In this document: in pieces, positions 49,297-57,544 of the stretch
Layout: the number at the start of each line of letters is the position of its first letter
Position numbering within the stretch: position 1 is the stretch's first letter
From: a bacterium
Lineage (GTDB): Bacteria > Arandabacterota > Arandabacteria > Arandabacterales > Arandabacteraceae
Length of the DNA: 64,000 nucleotides
Assembly: GCA_025774845.1 (NCBI GenBank)
Contig: JALGZP010000011.1
Location: forward strand, 1 to 64,000
Direction: 5' to 3'
The notes under the pieces: generated by a model
The model's database searches: none
Seen by the model: only the letters and a program-made list of their open reading frames with translations
Told to the model about the DNA's origin: nothing
Program-made: the position numbers and the translations under genes

Positions 49297-50202
49297 ATGC
49301 TGAGGTCCGCATTGCCGGAATCGCGGATCATCTGTCTTGTCGAGGATGGGCAGGGGGACATTTTCAGAGACCGGAGCATAGTCGACGATCTGGTTGAGTT
49401 TCCGAAGTTCGGTGGAGCGGGAGCGGTCTGGGGATACCGTTCCTTCATAGGTGAGATCAGAGAGCGGATGGTCGAGGCGGTGTTCTACTTCGATTACAGG
49501 CACGACTTCTACAGAGTTATCCTTCCGCTCTTGAGCGGCGCGCGCCTCAGGCTCAAGGTACGGGGTGAAATCGGTTACCCGCTCTTTAACATCGAAGTGG
49601 TGCCCGGCAGCGATTCCACGTACTTCCGTGATGTCAACCTGTGTCTAGTGAAGTTCCTCTCTTCCGGGGGTGGCCAATGGTCGGGCTGGAAGTTCCCGGA
49701 GAATGAAGCGAAGATAGCCAAAGAGATCGTTGGGTTCAGAAAGCCTAATCCATCGGATCTCTTGATCGGTGTCGACCTCAGTCATACCAAAGCTGGAGGG
49801 AGGCCGCCCTTCGACGCCGCCATCAGGCTGGCCAGGAGTTTTGCTGCACTCAAACCCAGCCGGATTGCGCTCCTGTCCGATCCCAACCCGGCGATCAAAC
49901 AAGATGAGATAAAGCGCCTTGGACCGTACGACTGGCTTGATATACCAGGCAAGAGCTTCCGGGACACGCTGGGAATCCTGTCGCAATGCGACCTCTTTAT
50001 AAGCGGGAACACTGATCTCTTTCACTTCGCCGTCTCGATGGGAATACCTTCGTATGTGCTGTTCTCCGACACGGACGACAGAAGATGGATACCCAGCGAC
50101 GGGATCTTCAGTCTTGTTGAGGAACAGACCTGGAAGACCACTCCACCCGCACAGCTGGCGATGCAGATGCGCGATTTCGTCAGCGCCCCTTCAAGGATCT
50201 GA
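49297..50202 (+). CDS. Glycosyltransferase family 9 (heptosyltransferase-like), N-terminus atypical or truncated
   Basis: MLRSALPESRIICLVEDGQ..., DLFISGNTDLFHFAVSMGIPSYVLFSDTDDRRWIP, typical GT9 C-terminal features. No canonical first strand in frame. Confidence 0.72.
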   Translation: MLRSALPESRIICLVEDGQGDIFRDRSIVDDLVEFPKFGGAGAVWGYRSFIGEIRERMVEAVFYFDYRHDFYRVILPLLSGARLRLKVRGEIGYPLFNIEVVPGSDSTYFRDVNLCLVKFLSSGGGQWSGWKFPENEAKIAKEIVGFRKPNPSDLLIGVDLSHTKAGGRPPFDAAIRLARSFAALKPSRIALLSDPNPAIKQDEIKRLGPYDWLDIPGKSFRDTLGILSQCDLFISGNTDLFHFAVSMGIPSYVLFSDTDDRRWIPSDGIFSLVEEQTWKTTPPAQLAMQMRDFVSAPSRI

Positions 50203-50204
50203 TC

Positions 50205-52088
50205 ATGAGTTCCAGGGGGCTCTACTTCAGACTGATCTCATTCATGAAGCCTTACTGGAAGCGGTTGACATGCGCGTTGCTTCTCATGGTTATGGTGGCG
50301 ATCTTCAGCGGTATCTCGATCGGTATGATTCTCCCCTTTGTCAACGTGATATTCTCGGGTGGGAAACTGGATCTGGCGGGGACGACGGACGGTGAGGCAG
50401 GTGGGATCATGGGTGTGGCGCCGGAAGCCCTCTCTTCGGTACAGGAAACCGTGAGGCAGAAGGTACTTTCCTTCTACTCCTCGGATTCACCGGTCGTTAC
50501 CCTTGAGCGGATCTGCGTCTCCATCCTTGTCATCTATTTCCTCAAGGGCTTGTTTACCTATCTCCTTGCGATCGTCAACGCATCCCTCGAACAACGCGTG
50601 ATCCGCGATGTCCGGAACGGTCTCTACACGCACCTCCACAGGTTGACGTTGTCGTTCTTTCACGCCAGCAAGACCGGACAGGTGATATCGAGGATCACGA
50701 ATGATGTGACGCTTATCAGGATGAGCCTGTCAGCCGGGTTCCTCGGGGCACTCCGCGATCTGCTTTTCGTGATCGTTTACGCCTCAATCGTGATCTGGAT
50801 CAGCTGGCGGCTGGCACTCGTCGCCTTCCTTGTGATTCCACCGATAACATTCGGTGTTACAAAGATCGGACACAGACTCCGGAGATACAGCACCAAGGCC
50901 CAGGAGAAGATGGCCGACATCACAAGCGTCCTGCAGGAGACGATATCCGGTATTAGAGTCGTAAAGGCATTCGGCATGGAGGATTTCGAGACAACCAAGT
51001 TCTACCGCCATACGAGGGGTTTCTTCTCCGCATTCATGACCCAACAGCGTGCGGCCTCACTCGCACCTCCCATGACCGAGTTTCTTGGAGCTACGGGAGC
51101 ACTGGTCGTGCTGTGGTACGGCGGGACCCAGGTGCTTGAAGGACATCTTTTGAGTCCCGACTGGTTTCTGATCTTCCTGGCAGCGATGCTTTCAATCATA
51201 CACCCGGCGAAGAATCTGACTCATGCCAGCGCAAAGATACAGGAAGGTCTGGCCGCAGCGAGACGGATATTCGAGATACTGGATACAGTGCCCGAAATAA
51301 CCGACAGCAAGGATGCTGTGGATATCGATACGATAAGCGAGGGGCTCGAGTTTGAGAATGTCAGTTTCACGTATGGCGAACAGGAATACGTTCTGAGAGA
51401 CATCAGTTTCAAGGTAAAGAAGGGGCAGGTTGTGGCCATCGTCGGTCCCAGCGGCGCAGGCAAGTCCACCCTGGTGGATTTGATCCCGCGCTTCTACGAT
51501 CCGACCTCCGGGGGCGTGAAGATCGACGGTAAGGACATTAGGTCGTCGACCATCCGCTCACTTCGAAGCCTTATGGGAATAGTCACCCAGGAGACAATAC
51601 TCTTCAATGATACGGTTAGAAACAACATAGCGTACGGTATAGAGGACATACCGCTTGAGAAGGTAGCCGGGGCTGCAAAAGCGGCGAATGCCCACGACTT
51701 CATAAGTAACCTGCCGGAAAAGTATGATACCGTAATCGGGGACAGGGGAGTGAGACTGTCCGGCGGAGAGCGCCAGAGGATTGCGATCGCCAGGGCCATA
51801 CTCAAGAACCCTCAGATCCTGATCTTTGATGAGGCGACCTCGTCGCTTGATTCTGAATCGGAGAAACTCGTACAGGACGCCATACAGCATCTGATCTCAA
51901 AACGGACCAACTTCGTGATTGCCCACAGGCTGTCGACCGTGACGAATGCGGATTTGATTCTTGTTCTGGATGATGGGAGGATAGTCGAGTCCGGGCGTCA
52001 TGAAGAGTTGCTTGCGGCCGGACAGGTCTACAGGAAACTCTATGACCTGCAGTTTAAGGATTATCCGCAGGCCGTCCGGGAAGGCTAG
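50205..52088 (+). CDS. msbA: MsbA-like lipid A/glycolipid ABC transporter (TM-NBD half-transporter)
   Basis: Six TM helices, Walker A VGPSGAGKSTLVDLIPRFYDPTSG, LSGGERQRIAIARAILKNPQILIFDEATSSLD. Confidence 0.92.
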   Translation: MSSRGLYFRLISFMKPYWKRLTCALLLMVMVAIFSGISIGMILPFVNVIFSGGKLDLAGTTDGEAGGIMGVAPEALSSVQETVRQKVLSFYSSDSPVVTLERICVSILVIYFLKGLFTYLLAIVNASLEQRVIRDVRNGLYTHLHRLTLSFFHASKTGQVISRITNDVTLIRMSLSAGFLGALRDLLFVIVYASIVIWISWRLALVAFLVIPPITFGVTKIGHRLRRYSTKAQEKMADITSVLQETISGIRVVKAFGMEDFETTKFYRHTRGFFSAFMTQQRAASLAPPMTEFLGATGALVVLWYGGTQVLEGHLLSPDWFLIFLAAMLSIIHPAKNLTHASAKIQEGLAAARRIFEILDTVPEITDSKDAVDIDTISEGLEFENVSFTYGEQEYVLRDISFKVKKGQVVAIVGPSGAGKSTLVDLIPRFYDPTSGGVKIDGKDIRSSTIRSLRSLMGIVTQETILFNDTVRNNIAYGIEDIPLEKVAGAAKAANAHDFISNLPEKYDTVIGDRGVRLSGGERQRIAIARAILKNPQILIFDEATSSLDSESEKLVQDAIQHLISKRTNFVIAHRLSTVTNADLILVLDDGRIVESGRHEELLAAGQVYRKLYDLQFKDYPQAVREG

Positions 52089-52093
52089 CACCT

Positions 52094-53107
52094 GTGGCAA
52101 ACCTGTTGATCGTCAGGCTCAGCTCATTCGGAGACATTGTTCTCACCGAACCTGCCACCCGGGCGGTGAAGCAGCATTATCCGGCCGGCAGACTATGGTT
52201 TGTCACCTCTGAGCAGTATAGCGGGATACCGCGGCTTTTCTCCTCTGTTGACTCTGTGATAACCTATTCGAGGGGTGGTCCCAATCCCGAACTGGACGCC
52301 GTCGCAAGGGACACCGAGTTCGATGCGGTAATAGACCTCCAGGGCAACCTGCGTTCCCGCCGTATAACCGCGAGGCTGCGAAGCAGGAAGACAGTCAGAC
52401 ACCGCAGACAGCAGTTTCGCCGTTTCGTTAGCGTGTACCTGCCGTGGATCCGGAGAGAGAACCTCGACCATACTGTTCAGTCATATGCGGGCGCCGTCCG
52501 CGGACTCGGTATCGAGCCCCCCGACAATGTCCCCGGCATAGAGCCGCCCGGGGCGGATCTTAAGAAGGCAGTCGGCAGGTTCGGAGCAGGACCTTTCATC
52601 GGTGTCTGCCCCGGAGGCAGCAGCCCGCACAAGAGATGGAGTGAGGAACACTTTGCCGACCTGATCGGCTGTTTCACAGAAAAGGGCAGGAGGGTTCTTA
52701 TCATAGGGTCCGACGCGGACAGGACCGTTGCCGAGGCGGTTGCCGGGAGTCTGAGTGGGGGAGACGTGGAGGTTTACATAGGTAACGACGTCGGTATGAT
52801 CGCGGGTCTCCTGTCAATGTGTGCCGCAACGGTCACCAACGATTCAGGTCTGATGCACCTGGCCGGTGCCGTGGGTTCTGGAGTTGTTTCGATCTTCGGT
52901 CCCACTTCGCCGCTGCTCGGGTTCGCTCCGATGGCCCGGGGCGCGGTGGTGGTAACACGCGGTCTGGCGTGCAGCCCGTGCAGTTTTCACGGTAACAAGC
53001 CGTGCAAGTATGAGACAAGACAATGCCTGGAGGAGATCGACCCGGGCGAAGTGGCTGGGATAGTCAATGATATGGTCGGTAACGGAAGACCGGAAAGCGG
53101 ACGCTAA
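52094..53107 (+). CDS. Glycosyltransferase family 9 (heptosyltransferase)
   Basis: ANLLIVRLSSFGDIVLTEPATRAVKQHYP, GVCPGGSSPHKRWSEEHFADLI, NDSGLMHLAGAVGSGVVSIFGPTSP. Confidence 0.9.
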   Translation: MANLLIVRLSSFGDIVLTEPATRAVKQHYPAGRLWFVTSEQYSGIPRLFSSVDSVITYSRGGPNPELDAVARDTEFDAVIDLQGNLRSRRITARLRSRKTVRHRRQQFRRFVSVYLPWIRRENLDHTVQSYAGAVRGLGIEPPDNVPGIEPPGADLKKAVGRFGAGPFIGVCPGGSSPHKRWSEEHFADLIGCFTEKGRRVLIIGSDADRTVAEAVAGSLSGGDVEVYIGNDVGMIAGLLSMCAATVTNDSGLMHLAGAVGSGVVSIFGPTSPLLGFAPMARGAVVVTRGLACSPCSFHGNKPCKYETRQCLEEIDPGEVAGIVNDMVGNGRPESGR

Positions 53108-54131
53108 GAAGGTCAGTCTGGCAGCGAGAGCTCCTAACTGGCTTGGGGATGCCGTGCTTGCCATCCCCGCCGTCCGGGGGCTGGTTGACTGCGCGCGGCG
53201 CGGTCGTGTCGTAGTGCTGGCTTCGACCGCATCAGCGGAAGTGTTTTCAAGGATACCCGGCACACTCGTCTTCCCGGTTCGGCGGCCCGGTGCAGGGGCA
53301 GCCGATTCGTTGCGGGCCGTGCTCAAGGGAGCCTCGATTCTCCGCACCTTCGGTCCCGTGTGGGCATTCAGCTTCACCCGGTCGTTTACCTCTGCGGCCA
53401 TGTGCCGGCTCGGGAGGGTACCGCGGCGAGTCGGCTTTGCAGACAGCTCGTTCTCATTTTTCTATACCGACAAGGTGCCCCGTGTGGCGCCCGGGCATGA
53501 GCACCTCACCGAGACCTATTGCAGGCTGGTCGAGAGTATGGGTATAAAGATCATCGACAGAGTCCCGGCTCTGGAGCCGACCGAAAGCGATCGTCTGAAC
53601 GGCCGGCAGGCCCTGGAGAAGTATGGGCTCCTCGAGGGTGGTTACCTGTGCCTCTTTCCGGGAGCCAGGTACGGACCGGCGAAGCGCTGGGATCCGGCTC
53701 GATTCGCTTCGCTCGGGGATAACGCAGTCGACAGGTTTCATCTGAAAGTCGTGTTACTGGGGAGCGGGAGTGATGCTGCCGCCTGCAGCGCTGTCCGGGA
53801 GAAGATGAACAGGGAAAGTCTCAACCTCTGTGGTGATCTGGATTTCTCAGGCCTCGTGGGCCTACTCAGCATGTGTCGCGCAACCGTTTCAAACGATAGC
53901 GGCGGCATGCATCTCGCAGCAGCGCTTGGAGTGCCTACCGTCGGTTTGTTTTTCTCCACAGACCCAGGGTGGACGCGCCCTCTGTCTCCTGAATCCACCT
54001 CTCTTTCTAGCAGGATGGAATGCTCCCCGTGTTTTGCCAGGGATTGCGGCCGGGGCACACCGTGCACCCAGACGATCGAAGTTGATGAGGTGACCGGCGT
54101 GCTTGCAAAGATCGGAGGGACAACGGCTTGA
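53067..54131 (+). CDS. waaF: Glycosyltransferase family 9 (ADP-heptose--LPS heptosyltransferase II-like)
   Basis: ARAPNWLGDAVLAIPAVRGL, FPGARYGPAKRWDPARFASLGD, NDSGGMHLAAALGVPTVGLFFSTDPGWTRP. Start uncertain (overlaps previous CDS). Confidence 0.87.
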   Translation: MIWSVTEDRKADAKKVSLAARAPNWLGDAVLAIPAVRGLVDCARRGRVVVLASTASAEVFSRIPGTLVFPVRRPGAGAADSLRAVLKGASILRTFGPVWAFSFTRSFTSAAMCRLGRVPRRVGFADSSFSFFYTDKVPRVAPGHEHLTETYCRLVESMGIKIIDRVPALEPTESDRLNGRQALEKYGLLEGGYLCLFPGARYGPAKRWDPARFASLGDNAVDRFHLKVVLLGSGSDAAACSAVREKMNRESLNLCGDLDFSGLVGLLSMCRATVSNDSGGMHLAAALGVPTVGLFFSTDPGWTRPLSPESTSLSSRMECSPCFARDCGRGTPCTQTIEVDEVTGVLAKIGGTTA

Positions 54132-54706
54132 ACAAGGCGGTCTTCTTTGACAGGGACGGCACGCTTCTCATAGAACTGGGCTACCTCACCCATCCTTCGC
54201 GTGTGGCACCGTATCACTTCGCCGCGGAGGCCCTGAGAATGGCACGGGACCATGGATATCTTCTCATCGCGGTCACGAATCAATCCGCCATCGCCAGGGG
54301 TTACCTCAGCGAAGCCGATCTGGCCGTGATTCACCGGAGGATGCAGGACATCTTCGGGGAGGCCCGGGCGGAGCTCGATGCCATATACTATTGTCCTCAC
54401 CACCCCGATGGAACCGTCAGAGCTTACAGGAAGAAGTGCGACTGCAGGAAGCCCGGGATAGAACTGGGCGTGCAGGCGGCCCGGAAATTCGATATCGACC
54501 TTAAGGGGTCCTTTCTCATCGGGGACAAGGAGACGGATCTGCTTTTCGGCTCGGGCCTCGGTATGACCACCTGTCTGGTCCGGACGGGATTGGGGGCTCC
54601 CGAGGAAGAGCGTCTCGGTGGAGAGGGCTTGAAAGACTCGATGGTTTTCGATAATGTGCTGGATGCGGTGAAGTGGATCACCAGAGAGGATGGATGTTCG
54701 AGATGA
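54128..54706 (+). CDS. gmhB: D-glycero-D-manno-heptose 1,7-bisphosphate 7-phosphatase
   Basis: NKAVFFDRDGTLLIELGYL, YYCPHHPDGTVRAYRKKCDCRKPG, FLIGDKETDLLFG. TTG start. Confidence 0.93.
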   Translation: MNKAVFFDRDGTLLIELGYLTHPSRVAPYHFAAEALRMARDHGYLLIAVTNQSAIARGYLSEADLAVIHRRMQDIFGEARAELDAIYYCPHHPDGTVRAYRKKCDCRKPGIELGVQAARKFDIDLKGSFLIGDKETDLLFGSGLGMTTCLVRTGLGAPEEERLGGEGLKDSMVFDNVLDAVKWITREDGCSR

Positions 54707-55428
54707 GAAGAACTTCGGTCGTTGCCGTCGCAGCACTTCTGCTGTTCAGTGCGGCTGCCATGGGACTGCCGTTTAAGACCGGAGAGAAACTGACGTTCGC
54801 CGTGCGCTATGAATTCGTCAAGGCGGGTGTTGCCACGATGGAGGTTGCCGGGCGGGTGAAATGTGAAGGAGGGGAGTGCTTCCGGATCGTGTCAGTGGCG
54901 CGGTCGACGATGCCGTTTTCCCTTTTCTTCGAGGTTGAGGACCGGGTCGAATCGCTCCTTGATGTGGAGAAACTCTATACGTGGCGTTATGAGAAGAACC
55001 TCAAGGAAGGGAACTACCGGGCGAGGGAGGTTGTTGTCTTCGACCAGCGGGAGCATACCGCCACCTACCCTGACGGCCGGGTTGTGACCATTCCGGAAGG
55101 GGTTCAGGACGTCCTGACGTCACTTTACTATATCAGGACCATGGATCTCGAGGTCGGGAAGAGTGTCTTCATTGAAAACCACGCAGACGGAAAGAACTAC
55201 CCGCTTGAGGTCAAGGTGCTCGGGGTCGAGATAATCAAGGTTCCTGCAGGTAAGTACGAGTGCTTCATCCTCGAACCGATTCTCAAGGCCTCGGGTATAT
55301 TTCAGCATAAGGGTCGTCTGACCGTCTGGATGTCTACCGATCCCAGTCACATTCCCGTGATGATGAAGAGCAAGGTTGCGATCGGTTCCATCAACGTGGT
55401 TCTGCTCGAGGCGGAAACGGGTAAATAG
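54694..55428 (+). CDS. DUF3108-like exported protein
   Basis: Signal peptide, PFKTGEKLTFAVRYEFVKAGVATMEVAG ... MSTDPSHIPVMMKSKVAIGSINVVL. Confidence 0.82.
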   Translation: MFEMRRTSVVAVAALLLFSAAAMGLPFKTGEKLTFAVRYEFVKAGVATMEVAGRVKCEGGECFRIVSVARSTMPFSLFFEVEDRVESLLDVEKLYTWRYEKNLKEGNYRAREVVVFDQREHTATYPDGRVVTIPEGVQDVLTSLYYIRTMDLEVGKSVFIENHADGKNYPLEVKVLGVEIIKVPAGKYECFILEPILKASGIFQHKGRLTVWMSTDPSHIPVMMKSKVAIGSINVVLLEAETGK

Positions 55429-55443
55429 ACAGGAGACCGACAG

Positions 55444-56373
55444 ATGGGAAGCAAGAAGGACAAGAAGATATCCATAGAGCACAGGACGAGCAAAGTCGAC
55501 ATCAACGATTTCGCAGGTCTGCCTGACGGCTTCTCCTGGTATGAAAACCTGAGGTCGATGATCCCCCGGATCCTGAGGGGGAAGGACATCGAAGATCTGA
55601 GTGAGCGAGTTGTGGGAGCGAGACGGAATGACAGACCGGTCGTCATCATGATGGGCGCGCATGTGGTAAAGTGCGGTCTTGGCGGTCTGATCTGCGAGCT
55701 GATGAGAAAGGGTGTGGTAACTGCGCTTGCGATGAACGGAGCCTGCGCCATCCATGACGTGGAAATCGCGTTGTGGGGTAAGACATCCGAGGACGTGGAA
55801 GCCGGTCTCGAGCATGGGACTTTCGGGATGACCGGGGAGACCAGTGCGTTCTTCAATGACGCCGCCTCCGCTTGCCTGCAGGATGATATCGGGTTCGGGA
55901 AGGCCATAGGCGAACAGCTGGCCCGGATGAGACCCGCCAATCCGGAGCTCAGCGTTATGGCAACGGCACACAACCTGGGCATCCCTGTGACGGTGCACGT
56001 GGCCATCGGCACCGATGTCGTGCACCAGCATGACGAGGCCGACGGGAAGGCAATCGGTGCAGGCACATTGATGGATTTCCGTACGTTTTCATCCCTGGTA
56101 GCGGATCTCAACGGGGGTGTGATACTCAATCTGGGTTCGGCTGTCATAATGCCCGAGGTGTTTCTCAAGGCCCTGGCCAGGGCCCGTAACGCGGGTTCCG
56201 CTCTCGGGGAGTTCACAACAGCCAATTTCGACATGTTTTCCCTCTATAGGCCCACGACAAGTGTTGTCAGGCGGCCGAAAGCAATGGGAGCAACCACCTT
56301 CAGTTTCCTGGGTCACCACGAGATTCTCCTGCCTGTATTTGTCGCTTCAGTGCTGTCCAGAACAAGCGGCTGA
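55444..56373 (+). CDS. Deoxyhypusine synthase-like protein, apparently lacking the canonical active-site lysine
   Basis: VIMMGAHVVKCGLGGLICELMRKGVVTALAMNGACAIHDVEIAL; C-terminal GGVILNLGSAVIMPEVFLKAL where true DHS has a GGG..K motif. Confidence 0.62.
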   Translation: MGSKKDKKISIEHRTSKVDINDFAGLPDGFSWYENLRSMIPRILRGKDIEDLSERVVGARRNDRPVVIMMGAHVVKCGLGGLICELMRKGVVTALAMNGACAIHDVEIALWGKTSEDVEAGLEHGTFGMTGETSAFFNDAASACLQDDIGFGKAIGEQLARMRPANPELSVMATAHNLGIPVTVHVAIGTDVVHQHDEADGKAIGAGTLMDFRTFSSLVADLNGGVILNLGSAVIMPEVFLKALARARNAGSALGEFTTANFDMFSLYRPTTSVVRRPKAMGATTFSFLGHHEILLPVFVASVLSRTSG

Positions 56374-56405
56374 GTGGCACGCAAATTGCCCTGTTTGACC
56401 CTATG

Positions 56406-56429
56406 TACGGGTGTTGACATCCACCCGTA
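56406..56429. repeat. Inverted repeat TACGGGTG-N8-CACCCGTA
   Basis: Perfect 8-bp arms at 56406-56413 and 56422-56429 in the intergenic region upstream of the exopolysaccharide operon. Confidence 0.75.
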
Positions 56430-56491
56430 GACAGTTGACGTGGAGGAGTGTGGTTTAGTGACCCCCTGTAAAACAGCGGGATCGGCGGCTA

Positions 56492-56522
56492 TTGCAATCT
56501 GCGAACAGCGGTTGCAATCTGC
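56492..56522 (+). promoter_or_regulatory. Two direct repeats TTGCAATCTGC, 20 bp apart, upstream of the promoter
   Basis: TTGCAATCTGC at 56492-56502 and 56512-56522; -35 element starts at 56537. Confidence 0.65.
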
Positions 56523-56536
56523 AGCACCGATGTTAC

Positions 56537-56565
56537 TTGACTTAGCAGAACTTATGTGCTATACT
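56537..56565 (+). promoter_or_regulatory. Sigma70-type promoter of the exopolysaccharide operon
   Basis: TTGACT (56537-56542), 17 nt, TATACT (56560-56565). Confidence 0.72.
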
Positions 56566-56571
56566 AAAAAA

Positions 56572-56740
56572 GTAATTAGGAGTGAAAGGAGTGGTTTCAG
56601 AGGTAAGCTTGCTACAGACAAAGCAGTAAAATTCGTTAGAACGACAGGATCGAACAGGTGTCTGATGGCAAGTTTACAGTGCACAGAGACAAAGTCAGAC
56701 TTTGACGGGATGATGCTTTCGCATTGTTCCGGTTTTTTTT
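56572..56740 (+). ncRNA. Predicted structured transcribed leader / possible small RNA upstream of the exopolysaccharide operon
   Basis: Lies between a good promoter and an intrinsic terminator. Contains short hairpins such as TCGTT-AG-AACGA and CAAAGTC-A-GACTTTG (56690-56704). No convincing conserved ORF. Confidence 0.45.
56707..56740 (+). terminator. Intrinsic terminator in the operon leader (candidate attenuator)
   Basis: GGGATGATGC-TTTC-GCATTGTTCC forms a 10-bp stem (three G-U pairs), followed by GG and T8. It ends 18 nt before the GTG start at 56758. Confidence 0.72.
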
Positions 56741-56757
56741 GATACAGGAGGACTGAA

Positions 56758-57510
56758 GTGAAACGATCGATCGCCATCTTGCTCGCGTGCCTGGCCCTTG
56801 CCGCCGGTTGTGGCGGATCCAAACCCGAACTTGAGCTGGATACGGTACCTGAGCCGACCCCAGTTGAGCAGGCCGAAGTTGAAATCCGAATGCCGGAGCG
56901 CCAGCCTTATACATTCGTGGCCGGGGATGCTTTCGCCCTCCGGTTCTTCTATTACCCTCAGCATAATGTTGAAGTCGTAATCAGACCTGATGGGATGGTC
57001 ACGATTCCCCTCCTGGGAGAGGTGATGGTTGAGGGGATGAAACCCACTGAACTTGAGGCTATCGTCAGAGCTCGCTACGCTGAGGCTGTGGCGGAACCTG
57101 AGGTCGCCGTCATAGTCTCTCAATTCGCTGATCAGACCGTATTTGTCTTTGGTGAGGTCAAGAGGCCGGGGGCATACCCTCTGCAAGGCAGTATGACCGT
57201 GGTTGATGCGGTCGCACGGGCCGGTGGTATTGCAGTGACCGGGAATGCAGGAAGCGTGATCCTGATGAGGAGAAACGGGGCCGAGGAGTACAGCGGCCGG
57301 AAGGTGGATCTCGACGCGGTCATAAGCGAGGAAGGGACAGAGCGCATCCACCTTATGCCCAGCGATGTGATCTTTGTGCCTATGACGGCGATCGCCAAGG
57401 TCGATCTATTTGTCGAACAGTACTTCAAGAACTTGTCTCCGGCATTACTGTTCTATTTATATGTGAATGATGTGGCAACCAGAGAAGGCAGTGTGATCAT
57501 CAGGAATTAG
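56758..57510 (+). CDS. Polysaccharide export outer-membrane lipoprotein (Wza family, SLBB)
   Basis: Lipobox AAGC, YTFVAGDAFALRFFYYPQHNVEVVIRPDGMVTIPLLGEVMVEGMKPTELEAIV, VFVFGEVKRPGAYPLQGSMTVVDAVARAGG. SD AGGAGG. Confidence 0.92.
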   Translation: MKRSIAILLACLALAAGCGGSKPELELDTVPEPTPVEQAEVEIRMPERQPYTFVAGDAFALRFFYYPQHNVEVVIRPDGMVTIPLLGEVMVEGMKPTELEAIVRARYAEAVAEPEVAVIVSQFADQTVFVFGEVKRPGAYPLQGSMTVVDAVARAGGIAVTGNAGSVILMRRNGAEEYSGRKVDLDAVISEEGTERIHLMPSDVIFVPMTAIAKVDLFVEQYFKNLSPALLFYLYVNDVATREGSVIIRN

Positions 57511-57544
57511 GGGAAAACGTCATAATCATGAATGGAGTGACGTC

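Noticed and set aside
53738-54736. 332-aa minus-strand ORF
   Set aside because: Antisense to waaF/gmhB; no domain resemblance.
56440-56742. 100-aa plus-strand ORF in the exopolysaccharide leader
   Set aside because: It spans the direct repeats, promoter and terminator, has no plausible RBS, and its end lies in the terminator T-run. More consistent with non-coding regulatory DNA.
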